From Streptomyces sp. Edi2 (GTDB lineage: Bacteria > Actinomycetota > Actinomycetes > Streptomycetales > Streptomycetaceae): a DNA stretch of 64,000 nt. Numbering within the stretch: the stretch's first letter is position 1; each line of letters opens with the position of its first letter. The notes below the pieces were generated by a model. That model did not search any database. It was not told where the DNA came from and saw only the letters and a program-made list of their open reading frames with translations. Below, one piece after another: positions 46,842 through 54,900 of this stretch. The stretch is from the NCBI RefSeq assembly GCF_040253635.1, contig NZ_JBEJGX010000003.1:7093501-7157500 (forward strand), read 5' to 3'. The position numbers and the translations under genes are program-made.

Positions 46842-47234
46842 CTAAGCCTCGCCGCGCCCCCCCGGCCGAACCGCCCGCGGGCCCGTTACCCGGGCGCCCA
46901 GTGCCTGGACGCGTGTGCGCAGCTCGCGGTCCGCGGTGACCACGAGACAGTCACGGTCGCCGCACTCCTCCGCCACCAGTTGCACGATCCGGTCGTCGCC
47001 GCTGCCGCTCGCCGCCACCACCCGTACGTCCCCGGCGGACTCGACGCCGCGCGCCGCGCCCTCGACCACCAGGACCAGCTCCACGGGGGGCGCAATCAGG
47101 CCCGGCAGCCCCGTGTCGGCGTACGCGGACAGCGCGTCGCGCAGCCGCTCCGCCGCGCCGTGCCGGTCCCGCCACCAGCCGTCCGGCACCGAGCCGACGA
47201 CATTTGCGGCATCGACGATGAGCATGGAATCCAT
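46842..47234 (-). CDS. NYN/PIN-like domain protein (putative nuclease)
   Basis: A 130-residue protein that starts MDSMLIVDAANVVGSVPDGWWRDRHGAA, with the first acidic Asp and an Asn, and later has SGSGDDRIVQLVAEE and CLVVTADRELRTRVQALGARVTGPR. The spaced Asp residues (D8, the two in GDDR, and ADRE) match the metal-binding pattern of PIN/NYN ribonucleases. Streptomyces relatives are usually annotated as NTP-binding or hypothetical. The ATG at 47234 has GGGAGGG upstream; a longer frame lacks such a site. It is monocistronic, with a palindrome 29 bases upstream of the start. Confidence 0.7.
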   Translation of the reverse strand: MDSMLIVDAANVVGSVPDGWWRDRHGAAERLRDALSAYADTGLPGLIAPPVELVLVVEGAARGVESAGDVRVVAASGSGDDRIVQLVAEECGDRDCLVVTADRELRTRVQALGARVTGPRAVRPGGRGEA

Positions 47235-47262
47235 GCCGCCACCCTCCCATGCCACGGTGGTG

Positions 47263-47283
47263 TCCTCCGGAACGTCCGGAGGA
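47263..47283. promoter_or_regulatory. Perfect palindrome upstream of the NYN gene
   Basis: TCCTCCGGA-ACG-TCCGGAGGA has 9-bp perfect arms and a 3-base centre, 29-49 bases before the NYN start codon and between two minus-strand genes. It could be an operator or a hairpin in the 5' leader that includes a GGAGG sequence. Confidence 0.45.
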
Positions 47284-47312
47284 TCGTGCCGGAAGGGTCC
47301 CCGCACACGAAA

Positions 47313-47344
47313 GCGCGGGCCGGCTCCGCCGAGCCGGCCCGCGC
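47313..47344 (-). terminator. Terminator of the fadA-fadB operon
   Basis: GCGCGGGCCGGCTC (47313-47326) and GAGCCGGCCCGCGC (47331-47344) form a perfect 14-bp stem with a 4-base loop, 29 bases beyond the fadB stop. Confidence 0.85.
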
Positions 47345-47373
47345 CTTGGTGATCAGTGGTGATCAGTGCGTCC

Positions 47374-49509
47374 CTACGCGGGAACGCTCGCGATGCCCGG
47401 GGCCAGGAACTTCTTGCCCCGCACCCGCTCGGAGACGCCCGCGCGGTCCAGGTACGGCGTGATGCCGCCCAGGTGGAAGGGCCAGCCGGCGCCGGTGATC
47501 AGGCACAGGTCGATGTCCTGCGCCTCGGCGACCACGCCCTCGTCCAGCATCAGGCCGATCTCCTGTGCCACCGCGTCCAGGACGCGGTCGCGGACCTGCT
47601 CCTCCGTCAGCACCGAGTCGCCCTGCTTGAGGAGGGCTGCGACCTCGGGGTCCAGCTCCGGCTTGCCGGAGTCGTAGACGTAGAAGCCGCGCTTGCCGGC
47701 CTCGACGACGGCCTTGAGGTTCGGGGAGACCTTGAAGCGGTCCGGGAAGGCGCGGTTGAGCGTCTCGGAGACGTGCAGACCGATCGCCGGGCCGACCAGC
47801 TCCAGCAGCACCAGCGGCGACATCGGCAGACCGAGCGGCTCGATGGCCTTCTCCGCGGTCTCGACCGGGGTGCCCTCGTCGATGACGTTCTGGATCTCGC
47901 CCATGAAGCGGGTCAGGATGCGGTTGACGACGAACGCCGGGGCGTCCTTGGTGAGCACCGCGGTCTTCTTCAGCTTCTTGGCGACACCGAAGGCGGTGGC
48001 CAGCGAGGCGTCATCGGTCTTCTCGCCGCGGACGATCTCCAGCAGCGGGAGGATCGCGACCGGGTTGAAGAAGTGGAAGCCGACGACCCGCTCGGGGTGC
48101 TTCAGCTTCGAGGCCATCTCGCTGACCGACAGCGAGGAGGTGTTGGTGGCGAGGATGGCGTGCGCCGGGGCGACGGCCTCCACCTCCGCGAACACCTGCT
48201 GCTTGACGCCGATCTCCTCGAAGACGGCCTCGATGATGAAGTCGGCGTCCGAGAAGCCCTCGGCCTTGTCGAGGACACCGGAGACCAGGGCCTTGAGGCG
48301 GTTGGCCTTGTCCTGGTTGATCCGGCCCTTGCCGAGCAGCTTGTCGATCTCGGCGTGGACGTAGCCCACACCCTTGTCGACGCGCTCCTGGTCGATGTCG
48401 GTCAGCACGACCGGCACCTCCAGGCGGCGCAGGAACAGCAGGGCCAGCTGCGAGGCCATCAGACCGGCGCCGACGACACCGACCTTGCTGACCGGACGCG
48501 CCAGGTTCTTGTCCGGCGCACCCGCGGGCCGCTTGGCACGCTTCTGCACCAGGTTGAACGAGTAGATGCCGGCGCGGAGTTCGCCGCCCATGATCAGGTC
48601 CGCCAGGGCCTGGTCCTCGGCGTCGAAACCGGCCTGCAGGTCGCCGCTCTTGGCCGCGGCGATGATGTCCAGCGCCCGGTAGGCGGCCGGGGCGGCGCCG
48701 TGCACCTTGCCGTCGGCGATGAACTTGCCCTTGGCGACGGCCTGGTCCCAGGCCTCACCGCGGTCGATCTCGGCGCGCTCGACGGCCACGTCGCCCTTGA
48801 GGACGTTCGCGGTCCAGATCAGCGACTGCTCCAGGAAGTCCGCGCCCTCGAAGATCGCGTCCGCGATGCCGAGGTCGAAGACCTGCTGGCCCTTGAGCTG
48901 CTTGTTCTGGTTGAGCGAGTTCTCGATGATGACCGAGACGGCCTTGTCCGCGCCGATGAGGTTCGGCAGCAGCGCACAGCCGCCCCAGCCCGGGACGAGA
49001 CCGAGGAAGACCTCGGGCAGCGAGAAGGCCGGAAGGGCCTTCGAGACGGTGCGGTAGGAGCAGTGCAGACCGACCTCGACGCCACCGCCCATCGCGGCAC
49101 CGTTGTAGTACGCGAAGGTCGGTACGGCGAGCGCGGACAGCCGCTTGAAGACATCGTGGCCGCCCTTGCCGATGGCCAGCGCGTCCTCGTGCCGCTTCAG
49201 CAGCTCGACGCCCTTGAGGTCGGCGCCGACGGCGAAGATGAACGGCTTGCCGGTGACGCCGACGCCGACGATGTCGCCGTCCGCGGCCTCCTTCTCGACC
49301 TGGTCGATGGCGGCGTTGAGGTTCGCCAGCGAGCCGGGGCCGAAGGTGGTCGGCTTGGTGTGGTCGAAGCCGTTGTCCAGCGTGATCAGCGCGAACCTGC
49401 CCGCGCCGTACGGCAGGTCGAGGTGGCGGACGTGCGCCGAGGTGACGACCTCGTCCGGGAACAGCTCGGCCGCACCCTTCAGGAGTTCGGCGGTGGTGGT
49501 GGTGCTCAC
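47374..49509 (-). CDS. fadB: Fatty-acid oxidation complex alpha subunit: enoyl-CoA hydratase / 3-hydroxyacyl-CoA dehydrogenase
   Basis: A 711-residue bifunctional beta-oxidation enzyme. The N-terminal crotonase half has VTGKPFIFAVGADLKG (first oxyanion loop, about residues 85-100) and YYNGAAMGGGVEVGLHCSYR with FSLPEVFLGLVPGWGG (catalytic Glu). The dehydrogenase half starts near residue 335 with the NAD motif KVGVVGAGLMASQLALLFLRR, then ATNTSSLSVSEMASKLKHPERVVGFHFFNPV (catalytic His) and the C-terminal helical domains. The GTG start overlaps the thiolase stop by four bases (GTGA), so the two subunits are coupled. Together they carry out three beta-oxidation steps. Confidence 0.95.
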   Translation of the reverse strand: MSTTTTAELLKGAAELFPDEVVTSAHVRHLDLPYGAGRFALITLDNGFDHTKPTTFGPGSLANLNAAIDQVEKEAADGDIVGVGVTGKPFIFAVGADLKGVELLKRHEDALAIGKGGHDVFKRLSALAVPTFAYYNGAAMGGGVEVGLHCSYRTVSKALPAFSLPEVFLGLVPGWGGCALLPNLIGADKAVSVIIENSLNQNKQLKGQQVFDLGIADAIFEGADFLEQSLIWTANVLKGDVAVERAEIDRGEAWDQAVAKGKFIADGKVHGAAPAAYRALDIIAAAKSGDLQAGFDAEDQALADLIMGGELRAGIYSFNLVQKRAKRPAGAPDKNLARPVSKVGVVGAGLMASQLALLFLRRLEVPVVLTDIDQERVDKGVGYVHAEIDKLLGKGRINQDKANRLKALVSGVLDKAEGFSDADFIIEAVFEEIGVKQQVFAEVEAVAPAHAILATNTSSLSVSEMASKLKHPERVVGFHFFNPVAILPLLEIVRGEKTDDASLATAFGVAKKLKKTAVLTKDAPAFVVNRILTRFMGEIQNVIDEGTPVETAEKAIEPLGLPMSPLVLLELVGPAIGLHVSETLNRAFPDRFKVSPNLKAVVEAGKRGFYVYDSGKPELDPEVAALLKQGDSVLTEEQVRDRVLDAVAQEIGLMLDEGVVAEAQDIDLCLITGAGWPFHLGGITPYLDRAGVSERVRGKKFLAPGIASVPA

Positions 49510-50732
49510 TTGTCGCCTCCGGCGTCCTTGTGGTTCGGGTTCTCCCAGATGACCGTCGCGCCCATGCCGAAGCCGACGCACATGGTGGTCAGGCCGTAGC
49601 GGACCTCCGGCTGCTCCTCGAACTGCCGGGCCAGCTGGGTCATCAGCCGGACGCCGGAGGAGGCCAGCGGGTGACCGAAGGCGATGGCGCCGCCGTACTG
49701 GTTGACGCGCGTGTCGTCGTCGGCGATGCCGTAGTGGTCGAGGAAGGCGAGGACCTGCACGGCGAACGCCTCGTTGACCTCGAACAGGCCGATGTCACCG
49801 ATGCCCAGGCCCGCCTTGGCGAGGGCCTTCTCGGTGGCCGGGATCGGGCCGTAGCCCATGACCTCGGGCTCGACGCCCGCGAAGGCGTAGGAGACCAGGC
49901 GCATCTTGACCGGGAGGTCGTGCTCCTGGGCGAAGTCCTCGGAGGCGAGGATCGAGGCGGTGGCGCCGTCGTTGAGACCCGCGGCGTTACCGGCCGTGAC
50001 GCGGCCGTGCGTACGGAACGGCGTCTTCAGGCCGGCAAGGTTCTCCAGGGTCGTCCCCGGACGCATCGGCTCGTCGGCGGTCACCAGGCCCCAGCCGGTC
50101 TCGCCGACCTCCGCGTTGGTGTTGCGCACCGAGATCGGCACCAGGTCCTGCTGGATCTTGCCGTTCGCGTACGCCTTCGCCGCCTTCTCCTGCGAGCGCA
50201 CGGCGTACTCGTCGGCGCGCTGCTTGGTGATGTGCGGGTAGCGGTCGTGAAGGTTCTCCGCGGTCATGCCCATGAACAGGGCGGACTGGTCGACGAGCTT
50301 TTCGCTCACGAACCGCGGGTTGGGGTCGACGGCCTCGCCCATGGGGTGGCGCCCCATGTGCTCGACACCACCGGCGATGACGGCGTCGTACGCACCGAAG
50401 GCGATGGAGCCCGCGGTGGCGGTCACGGCGGTCAGCGCACCGGCACACATGCGGTCGATGGAGTAACCGGGCACGGACTGCGGCAGCCCGGCCAGGATGC
50501 CGGCGGTCCGGCCGAGGGTCAGACCCTGGTCACCGATCTGGGTGGTGGCGGCGATGGCGACCTCGTCGATCTTCGCGGGGTCCAGGGCCGGGTTGCGGCG
50601 CAGCAGCTCCCGGATGGCCTTCACGACGAGATCGTCGGCGCGGGTCTCGTGGTAGATGCCCTTCGGGCCCGCCTTGCCGAACGGGGTGCGGACGCCGTCG
50701 ACGAAGACGACGTCCCTAGCGGTACGAGGCAC
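49506..50732 (-). CDS. fadA: Acetyl-CoA C-acyltransferase (beta-oxidation thiolase)
   Basis: A 408-residue thiolase that cleaves 3-ketoacyl-CoA with CoA. Motifs: the acyl-accepting Cys in IDRMCAGALTAVT (about residue 93), NEAFAVQVLAFLDHYG, GGAIAFGHPLASSGVR (catalytic His) and the proton-donor Cys in TTMCVGFGMGATVIWENPN. The GTG at 50732 has GGAGGAGAG six bases upstream; an open frame extends to 50792 without a ribosome site. It is first in a two-gene operon with fadB. A TTAC-GG-GTAA palindrome next to a -10-like TAGCAT lies 67-84 bases upstream and may bind a fatty-acid-responsive regulator. Confidence 0.95.
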   Translation of the reverse strand: MPRTARDVVFVDGVRTPFGKAGPKGIYHETRADDLVVKAIRELLRRNPALDPAKIDEVAIAATTQIGDQGLTLGRTAGILAGLPQSVPGYSIDRMCAGALTAVTATAGSIAFGAYDAVIAGGVEHMGRHPMGEAVDPNPRFVSEKLVDQSALFMGMTAENLHDRYPHITKQRADEYAVRSQEKAAKAYANGKIQQDLVPISVRNTNAEVGETGWGLVTADEPMRPGTTLENLAGLKTPFRTHGRVTAGNAAGLNDGATASILASEDFAQEHDLPVKMRLVSYAFAGVEPEVMGYGPIPATEKALAKAGLGIGDIGLFEVNEAFAVQVLAFLDHYGIADDDTRVNQYGGAIAFGHPLASSGVRLMTQLARQFEEQPEVRYGLTTMCVGFGMGATVIWENPNHKDAGGDK

Positions 50733-50798
50733 GTTGGCTCTCCTCCAGGTGCGGGATGGCACTGCTGCGGGGCGCCCCGGGGGACGCTTCACACCGAC

Positions 50799-50815
50799 AT
50801 GCTACTTACGGGTAA
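50799..50815 (-). promoter_or_regulatory. Candidate promoter/operator of fadAB
   Basis: On the minus strand, TTACCCGTAA (50815-50806; perfect TTAC/GTAA arms) is followed by GTAGCAT, whose TAGCAT (50804-50799) could serve as -10. A palindrome directly against the -10 element, 67 bases from the fadA start, suits a repressor such as a TetR-type fatty-acyl-CoA sensor. No such regulator gene is adjacent. Confidence 0.4.
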
Positions 50816-50991
50816 CCAGACTGCACACCCCCACCGCCCGGAGCGGTGAACGTCACACCGGGCGGAGGGGGTGCTCGCCGGGTGGCGGCATGGCAAGTGG
50901 CGGAACGAGGCGACCGAAAACGGCCGAACGCGGTCGAGTCTTGGCGCAATTCATCCCATCACACATCTAAAGTGCCCATATGGAGACGAAT

Positions 50992-51663
50992 ATGAGTGGT
51001 GTCGTGACCCGGCGCGCACGCCCGGCGGGGCCGCGCGCGATCGGTCTGGTCTGCGCCGTCGCCGCCGCGGGCGCGCTGCTGTCGGGCTGCGGCAGCGACA
51101 AGGCCCCCCAGAAGGACGCCGGCCCCCCGCGGGCCGTGCCCGCCTCCGCCCCCGCCTCCCCGAGCAGTTCGCTCAACTCGGACCAGGCGCAGCGGAAGGC
51201 TCTGATCCCCAAGGCCAAGGTGGGCTACCAGCAGGCCCTGAAGGCGGCCGTGGCGGCCGTCCCCTCCTCGAAGCCGATCGCCGCGGAGCTCAAGGGCACA
51301 CCCACCAGCCCCTACTGGAGCACCGCGGTCGCGTCGTCCGACGGGACGGTGCATGACGGCCGCGTCGATGCGATCACCGGAAAGCTGACGCAGTCGCGCA
51401 CCGAGTCGGACGACTCCAACGACAAAAAGCATCTCGCCGCCCAGCTGTCCAAGGCCAAGGTCACGGCCCAGCAGGCCGCGGAGACGGCCACCGAAAAGAC
51501 GAAGGGCACCGTCACCACCATCGAACTCGGCAACGCCGAGAACGGGAGCGACGCGGTGGCCTGGACCGTGGGCGTGGTGACCCCCGCCGACTGGAACCAG
51601 ACGACCTACGGGATCGACGCGACCAACCGCAAGGTCCTGTGGACGCACACCAACAACGACTAG
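50992..51663 (+). CDS. Lipoprotein with PepSY-like domains
   Basis: A 223-residue protein. The signal peptide (RRARPAGPRAIGLVCAVAAAGALLSGCGS) ends in a lipobox LSGC, so the mature protein is lipid-anchored outside the membrane. A Pro/Ala/Ser linker follows, then two PepSY-like stretches: AKVGYQQALKAAVAAVPSS...STAVASSDGTVHDGRVDAITGKLTQSR and AKVTAQQAAETATEKTKGTVTTIELGN...WTVGVVTPADWNQTTYGIDATNRKVLWTH. PepSY domains often inhibit proteases or tune sensor kinases. ATG 50992 is preferred because GGAGA lies six bases upstream; ATG 50980 is an alternative. Confidence 0.8.
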   Translation: MSGVVTRRARPAGPRAIGLVCAVAAAGALLSGCGSDKAPQKDAGPPRAVPASAPASPSSSLNSDQAQRKALIPKAKVGYQQALKAAVAAVPSSKPIAAELKGTPTSPYWSTAVASSDGTVHDGRVDAITGKLTQSRTESDDSNDKKHLAAQLSKAKVTAQQAAETATEKTKGTVTTIELGNAENGSDAVAWTVGVVTPADWNQTTYGIDATNRKVLWTHTNND

Positions 51664-51684
51664 TCACGACCAGCGGGACCCGAA

Positions 51685-51719
51685 AGAGCGGCGGCACCCC
51701 CTGGGGATGCCGCCGCTCT
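51685..51719. terminator. Bidirectional terminator between the lipoprotein and RNase D genes
   Basis: AGAGCGGCGGCA (51685-51696) and TGCCGCCGCTCT (51708-51719) form a perfect 12-bp stem, with further CCCC/GGGG pairing in the loop. The genes on both sides converge on it. Confidence 0.85.
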
Positions 51720-51743
51720 CCCGTCGGCGTCGTGCCGCCCGCG

Positions 51744-53018
51744 TCAGCCGGCGTCGGTCAGCAGTGCCTCGGTGAGGATCGGTGCGACCTGCTCGATCTG
51801 CCAGGGGCGGGCGCCATGGCCCTGCAGCACCTCGGCGACCGACTCCTGGCTCGGCTCGGCCGGCGGCTCCCAGCACAGCCGGCGCACCGTGTCCGGAGTG
51901 ATCAGGTTCTCCTGCGGCAGATTCAGGTCCTCGGCGAGCGCGGTGACCGCAGCCCGGGCGGCCGACAGCCGGGCCGCGGCGGCCGGGTCCTTGTCGGCCC
52001 AGGAGCGGGGCGGCGGCGGCCCGTTGAGTGGCTGGCCGGGCTGCGGCAGCTCGTTCTCGGCCAGTGCGCGGGCGCGGTCGACGGCGGCCTGCCACTGCTC
52101 CAGCTGCCGGCGGCCCATACGGTGGCCGAAGCCGGGCAGCGCGGCCAGGGCGTGGCTGTTCGGCGGCAGATTCAGTGCCGCCTCCACGATCGCGGCGTCC
52201 CCGAGCACCTTGCCGGGTGAGACGTCGCGCCGCTGGGCCACCTGGTCACGGGCCGTCCACAGCTCCCGTACGACCGCCATCTGGCGGCGCCGTCTGACCT
52301 TGTGCATACCGGAGGTGCGGCGCCAGGGGTCCTTGCGGGGCGGTGGCGGGGGAGCGGCGGCGATGGCCGCGAATTCCTGCCGGGCCCACTCCAGCTTCCC
52401 CTGCTGCTCCAGCTCCTCCTCCAGCGCGTCGCGCAGATCCACCAGCAGCTCGACATCGAGCGCGGCGTAGCGCAGCCAGGGTTCGGGCAGCGGGCGGGTG
52501 GACCAGTCGACGGCGGAGTGGCCCTTCTCCAGAGCGAAGCCGAGGACGTTCTCGACCATGGCGCCCAGGCCGACCCGGGCGAAGCCGGCCAGCCGTCCGG
52601 CCAGCTCGGTGTCGAACAGCCGGGTGGGGACCATCCCTATGTCACGCAGACACGGCAGGTCCTGGGTGGCTGCGTGCAGCACCCACTCGGCGTCGCCGAT
52701 CGCCTCCCCCAGCGCCGACAGGTCGGGGCAGCCGACCGGGTCGATCAGTGCGCTGCCGGCGCCTTCGCGGCGCAGCTGTACGAGGTAGGCGCGCTGGCCG
52801 TAGCGGTACCCCGAGGCCCGCTCGGCGTCGACGGCCACGGGGCCCGTGCCGGCCGCGAAGGCGGCCACGATCCCGGCGAGCGCTTCGTCGGTGGCGGTCA
52901 CCGGGGGGATGCCCTCGCGGGGCTCCAGGAGAGGAACCGGCGCCGGTCGGGAATCCGGAGGCGAGTCTCCGGGTGCTCGCAGTGTCATGTCTGCTGCGGT
53001 CTTTTGGGCGTCGGTCAC
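51744..53018 (-). CDS. RNase D-like 3'-5' exonuclease with HRDC domain
   Basis: A 424-residue DEDD-family nuclease. Exonuclease motifs: VAVDAERASGYRY (ExoI Asp/Glu, residues about 62-74), the middle region HAATQDLPCLRDIGM with DTELAGRLAGF (ExoII Asp), and YAALDVELLVDL (ExoIII Tyr and Asp). An HRDC domain follows (about 225-305, RRQMAVVRELWTARDQVAQRRDVSPGKVLGD...LPPNSHALAALPGF), then a C-terminal helical part. RNase D-type enzymes trim the 3' ends of stable RNAs. It lies downstream of whiI on the same strand but is separated from it by a strong hairpin, so it is probably transcribed separately. The start is GTG. Confidence 0.88.
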   Translation of the reverse strand: MTDAQKTAADMTLRAPGDSPPDSRPAPVPLLEPREGIPPVTATDEALAGIVAAFAAGTGPVAVDAERASGYRYGQRAYLVQLRREGAGSALIDPVGCPDLSALGEAIGDAEWVLHAATQDLPCLRDIGMVPTRLFDTELAGRLAGFARVGLGAMVENVLGFALEKGHSAVDWSTRPLPEPWLRYAALDVELLVDLRDALEEELEQQGKLEWARQEFAAIAAAPPPPPRKDPWRRTSGMHKVRRRRQMAVVRELWTARDQVAQRRDVSPGKVLGDAAIVEAALNLPPNSHALAALPGFGHRMGRRQLEQWQAAVDRARALAENELPQPGQPLNGPPPPRSWADKDPAAAARLSAARAAVTALAEDLNLPQENLITPDTVRRLCWEPPAEPSQESVAEVLQGHGARPWQIEQVAPILTEALLTDAG

Positions 53019-53045
53019 CAGTCAAGGGTATCTGTGTATGCACGT

Positions 53046-53077
53046 CGCCCGTCGAGGGAACGTTCCCTCGACGGGCG
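53046..53077 (-). terminator. Perfect 32-base palindrome after whiI
   Basis: CGCCCGTCGAGGGAAC is followed at once by its exact reverse complement, giving a 16-bp perfect inverted repeat 19 bases after the whiI stop. Serves as the whiI terminator. Confidence 0.85.
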
Positions 53078-53095
53078 AGCCGGTCGGATGAACGG

Positions 53096-53758
53096 TCAGT
53101 GGATGATGCCGGTGCGCAGTGCCACCGCCACCATTCCGGCCCGGTCACCGGTACCGAGCTTGCGGGCGATGCGGGCCAGATGGCTCTTCACGGTTAGGGC
53201 CGACAGCCCCATCGAGACGCCGATGGCCTTGTTGGACTGGCCCTCCGCCACCAGCCGCAACACCTCGACCTCGCGGCCCGACAGCTCGCGGTAGCCGCCG
53301 GGGTGGCCGGGGGCGCCCGGCGGGCGGCGCTGCATACGGGCCGCGGTGGCGCCGATGGGCGAGGTGCCCGGACGGCCCGGAAGGCCCAGGTTGGTGCGGG
53401 TGCCGGTGACGACGTAGCCCTTGACGCCGCCGGCCAGGGCGTTGCGCACGGCGCCGATGTCGTCGGCCGCGGACAGCGCCAGGCCGTTGGGCCAGCCCGC
53501 CGCCCGGGTCTCGGACAGGAGGGTGAGGCCGGAGCCGTCGGGAAGGTGGACGTCGGCAACGCAAATGTCGCGCGGGTTGCCGACGCGGGGACGGGCCTCC
53601 GCGATGGACGACGCCTCGATCACGTCACGCACTCCGAGGGCCCACAGGTGGCGGGTGACGGTGGAGCGGACGCGAGGGTCGGCCACGACGACCATGGCCG
53701 TCGGCTTGTTCGGGCGGTAGGCGACCAGGCTCGAAGGTTGCTCGAGGAGAACAGACAC
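53096..53758 (-). CDS. whiI: Atypical response regulator WhiI (sporulation)
   Basis: A 220-residue orphan response regulator. The receiver domain (residues about 20-120) has Asp27 in VVVADPRVRS, with a single acidic residue where typical receivers have two, and Asp69 in CVADVHLPDGSG. The conserved Lys is missing: GVKGYVVTG has Thr at that place. The NarL/LuxR-type HTH spans about 155-215 (LSGREVEVLRLVAEGQSNKAIGVSMGLSALTVKSHLARIARKLG). These Asp positions and the degenerate pocket match what I recall for WhiI, which pairs with BldM and is needed for sporulation septation in aerial hyphae. A sigma-WhiG-type promoter lies 83-110 bases upstream. Confidence 0.88.
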   Translation of the reverse strand: MSVLLEQPSSLVAYRPNKPTAMVVVADPRVRSTVTRHLWALGVRDVIEASSIAEARPRVGNPRDICVADVHLPDGSGLTLLSETRAAGWPNGLALSAADDIGAVRNALAGGVKGYVVTGTRTNLGLPGRPGTSPIGATAARMQRRPPGAPGHPGGYRELSGREVEVLRLVAEGQSNKAIGVSMGLSALTVKSHLARIARKLGTGDRAGMVAVALRTGIIH

Positions 53759-53840
53759 CGGGCCTCCTGGGGGGAGTGGCGAGGGACGGAAGCCGACTGG
53801 GGGAAGCCGGAATAATCCGTGTTTGAAGGGTCACTGACCT

Positions 53841-53868
53841 CTTCGGCAGCAATCCGGCGGGACTTTAG
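53841..53868 (-). promoter_or_regulatory. Candidate sigma-WhiG promoter of whiI
   Basis: Read on the minus strand: TAAA (53868-53865), 16 bases, then GCCGAAGA (53848-53841). The consensus for sigma-WhiG/flagellar-type sigma factors is TAAA-N15/16-GCCGATAA. whiI is a known WhiG target in S. coelicolor, and the position fits. Confidence 0.7.
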
Positions 53869-53999
53869 ACTTTGATCACGATTTAGTTAGGGGCAATTCG
53901 GGCAAATCGGATGGGTGATCGATCAGAGGTGGGCACCGGGTGCGCACCAAGATGATCAAAGCCGTACGCAATACCGCCCGGATTCCCGCAAGAGGTGAC

Positions 54000-54074
54000 G
54001 GCTCGGTGATCACGGCGCAGGGCGGACGCGGACGCACCACGGGACCGGTTCTGCGCGAACGTGATCACCGAGCC
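54000..54074 (-). terminator. 15-bp inverted repeat downstream of the DUF3000 gene
   Basis: GGCTCGGTGATCACG (54000-54014) and CGTGATCACCGAGCC (54060-54074) are exact reverse complements separated by 45 bases. They lie 23 bases beyond the DUF3000 stop. A long-looped terminator or a bipartite binding site; each arm contains GTGATCAC, itself a palindrome. Confidence 0.55.
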
Positions 54075-54096
54075 GGGAAACAGTGGAAAGCGCAGC

Positions 54097-54753
54097 TCAG
54101 CGGGGCTGCGCGCCGCGGCGCTGCGGCAGCGGGACGATCCCGCCGCGCGGCGTCATATCGGGCGTGGCCGGCGGCAGGCCCGCCACCTGGCAGAGCAGAT
54201 CGCACCACGCCGACAGATGCACCGCCAGCTCCGGCACCCCGCCGGAGCCCTCGGCCGGTGTCCACGACGCCCGGATCTCGATCTGCGTGGCGGGCTCACG
54301 CGCCGCGAGCCCGCCGAAGTAGTGCGAGCCGGCGCGGGTCACCGTCCCGCTCGGCGCGCCGTAGCGCACCCCGCGCGCGTCCAGCGCACCGGTGAGCCAG
54401 GACCACGACACCTCCGGCAGCAGCGGATCGGCGCCCATCTCCGGCTCCAGCTCCGCGCGCGCCAGCGTCACCACCCGGAAGGTGCCCTGCCAGGTGTCGT
54501 CCCCGGCCGGGTTGTGCAGCACCACCAGCCGGCCGTCCGCCAGGTCCTTGTCCTCGCCGTCCGGACCCGCTCCGCGCTCGACGACCGCCGCCTCCAGCGC
54601 ATACGCGTACGGGGCGAGCCGTTTCGGAGCGGGTGTCGGGTCGATCTCGATCTCCGGCCGCAGTCGTGCCGCGCGGAGCGCATCGACCGCCTGACGGAAG
54701 GGGATCGGGGCGTCGTCCGCGCTGTCCGCGAGGTGTTCATGAGCCGCAGCCAT
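54097..54753 (-). CDS. DUF3000-family protein
   Basis: A 218-residue protein without recognisable catalytic motif. The sequence is a conserved actinobacterial DUF3000 type: [42 protein letters not shown] at residues about 17-60, a middle part with [33 protein letters not shown], and [38 protein letters not shown] near the end. No signal peptide or membrane helix. It is transcribed divergently from hemE, as in other Streptomyces. The ATG at 54753 lacks a good ribosome site, so the transcript may be leaderless or the start may differ. Function is unknown. Confidence 0.8.
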   Translation of the reverse strand: MAAAHEHLADSADDAPIPFRQAVDALRAARLRPEIEIDPTPAPKRLAPYAYALEAAVVERGAGPDGEDKDLADGRLVVLHNPAGDDTWQGTFRVVTLARAELEPEMGADPLLPEVSWSWLTGALDARGVRYGAPSGTVTRAGSHYFGGLAAREPATQIEIRASWTPAEGSGGVPELAVHLSAWCDLLCQVAGLPPATPDMTPRGGIVPLPQRRGAQPR

Positions 54754-54900
54754 GCCCGGAAGATTAGGCGGAACCGAGGCCGCATACGGGGAGGACACCC
54801 GGTGCGCGCGTCGCCCATTCGGAGGCGCCCCCGGGCGCATGCGGAGATATCGGCCACCTGGCCCCTTCGGCGGGTGGTGCGGCGTGCGAAGATTTGGGGC

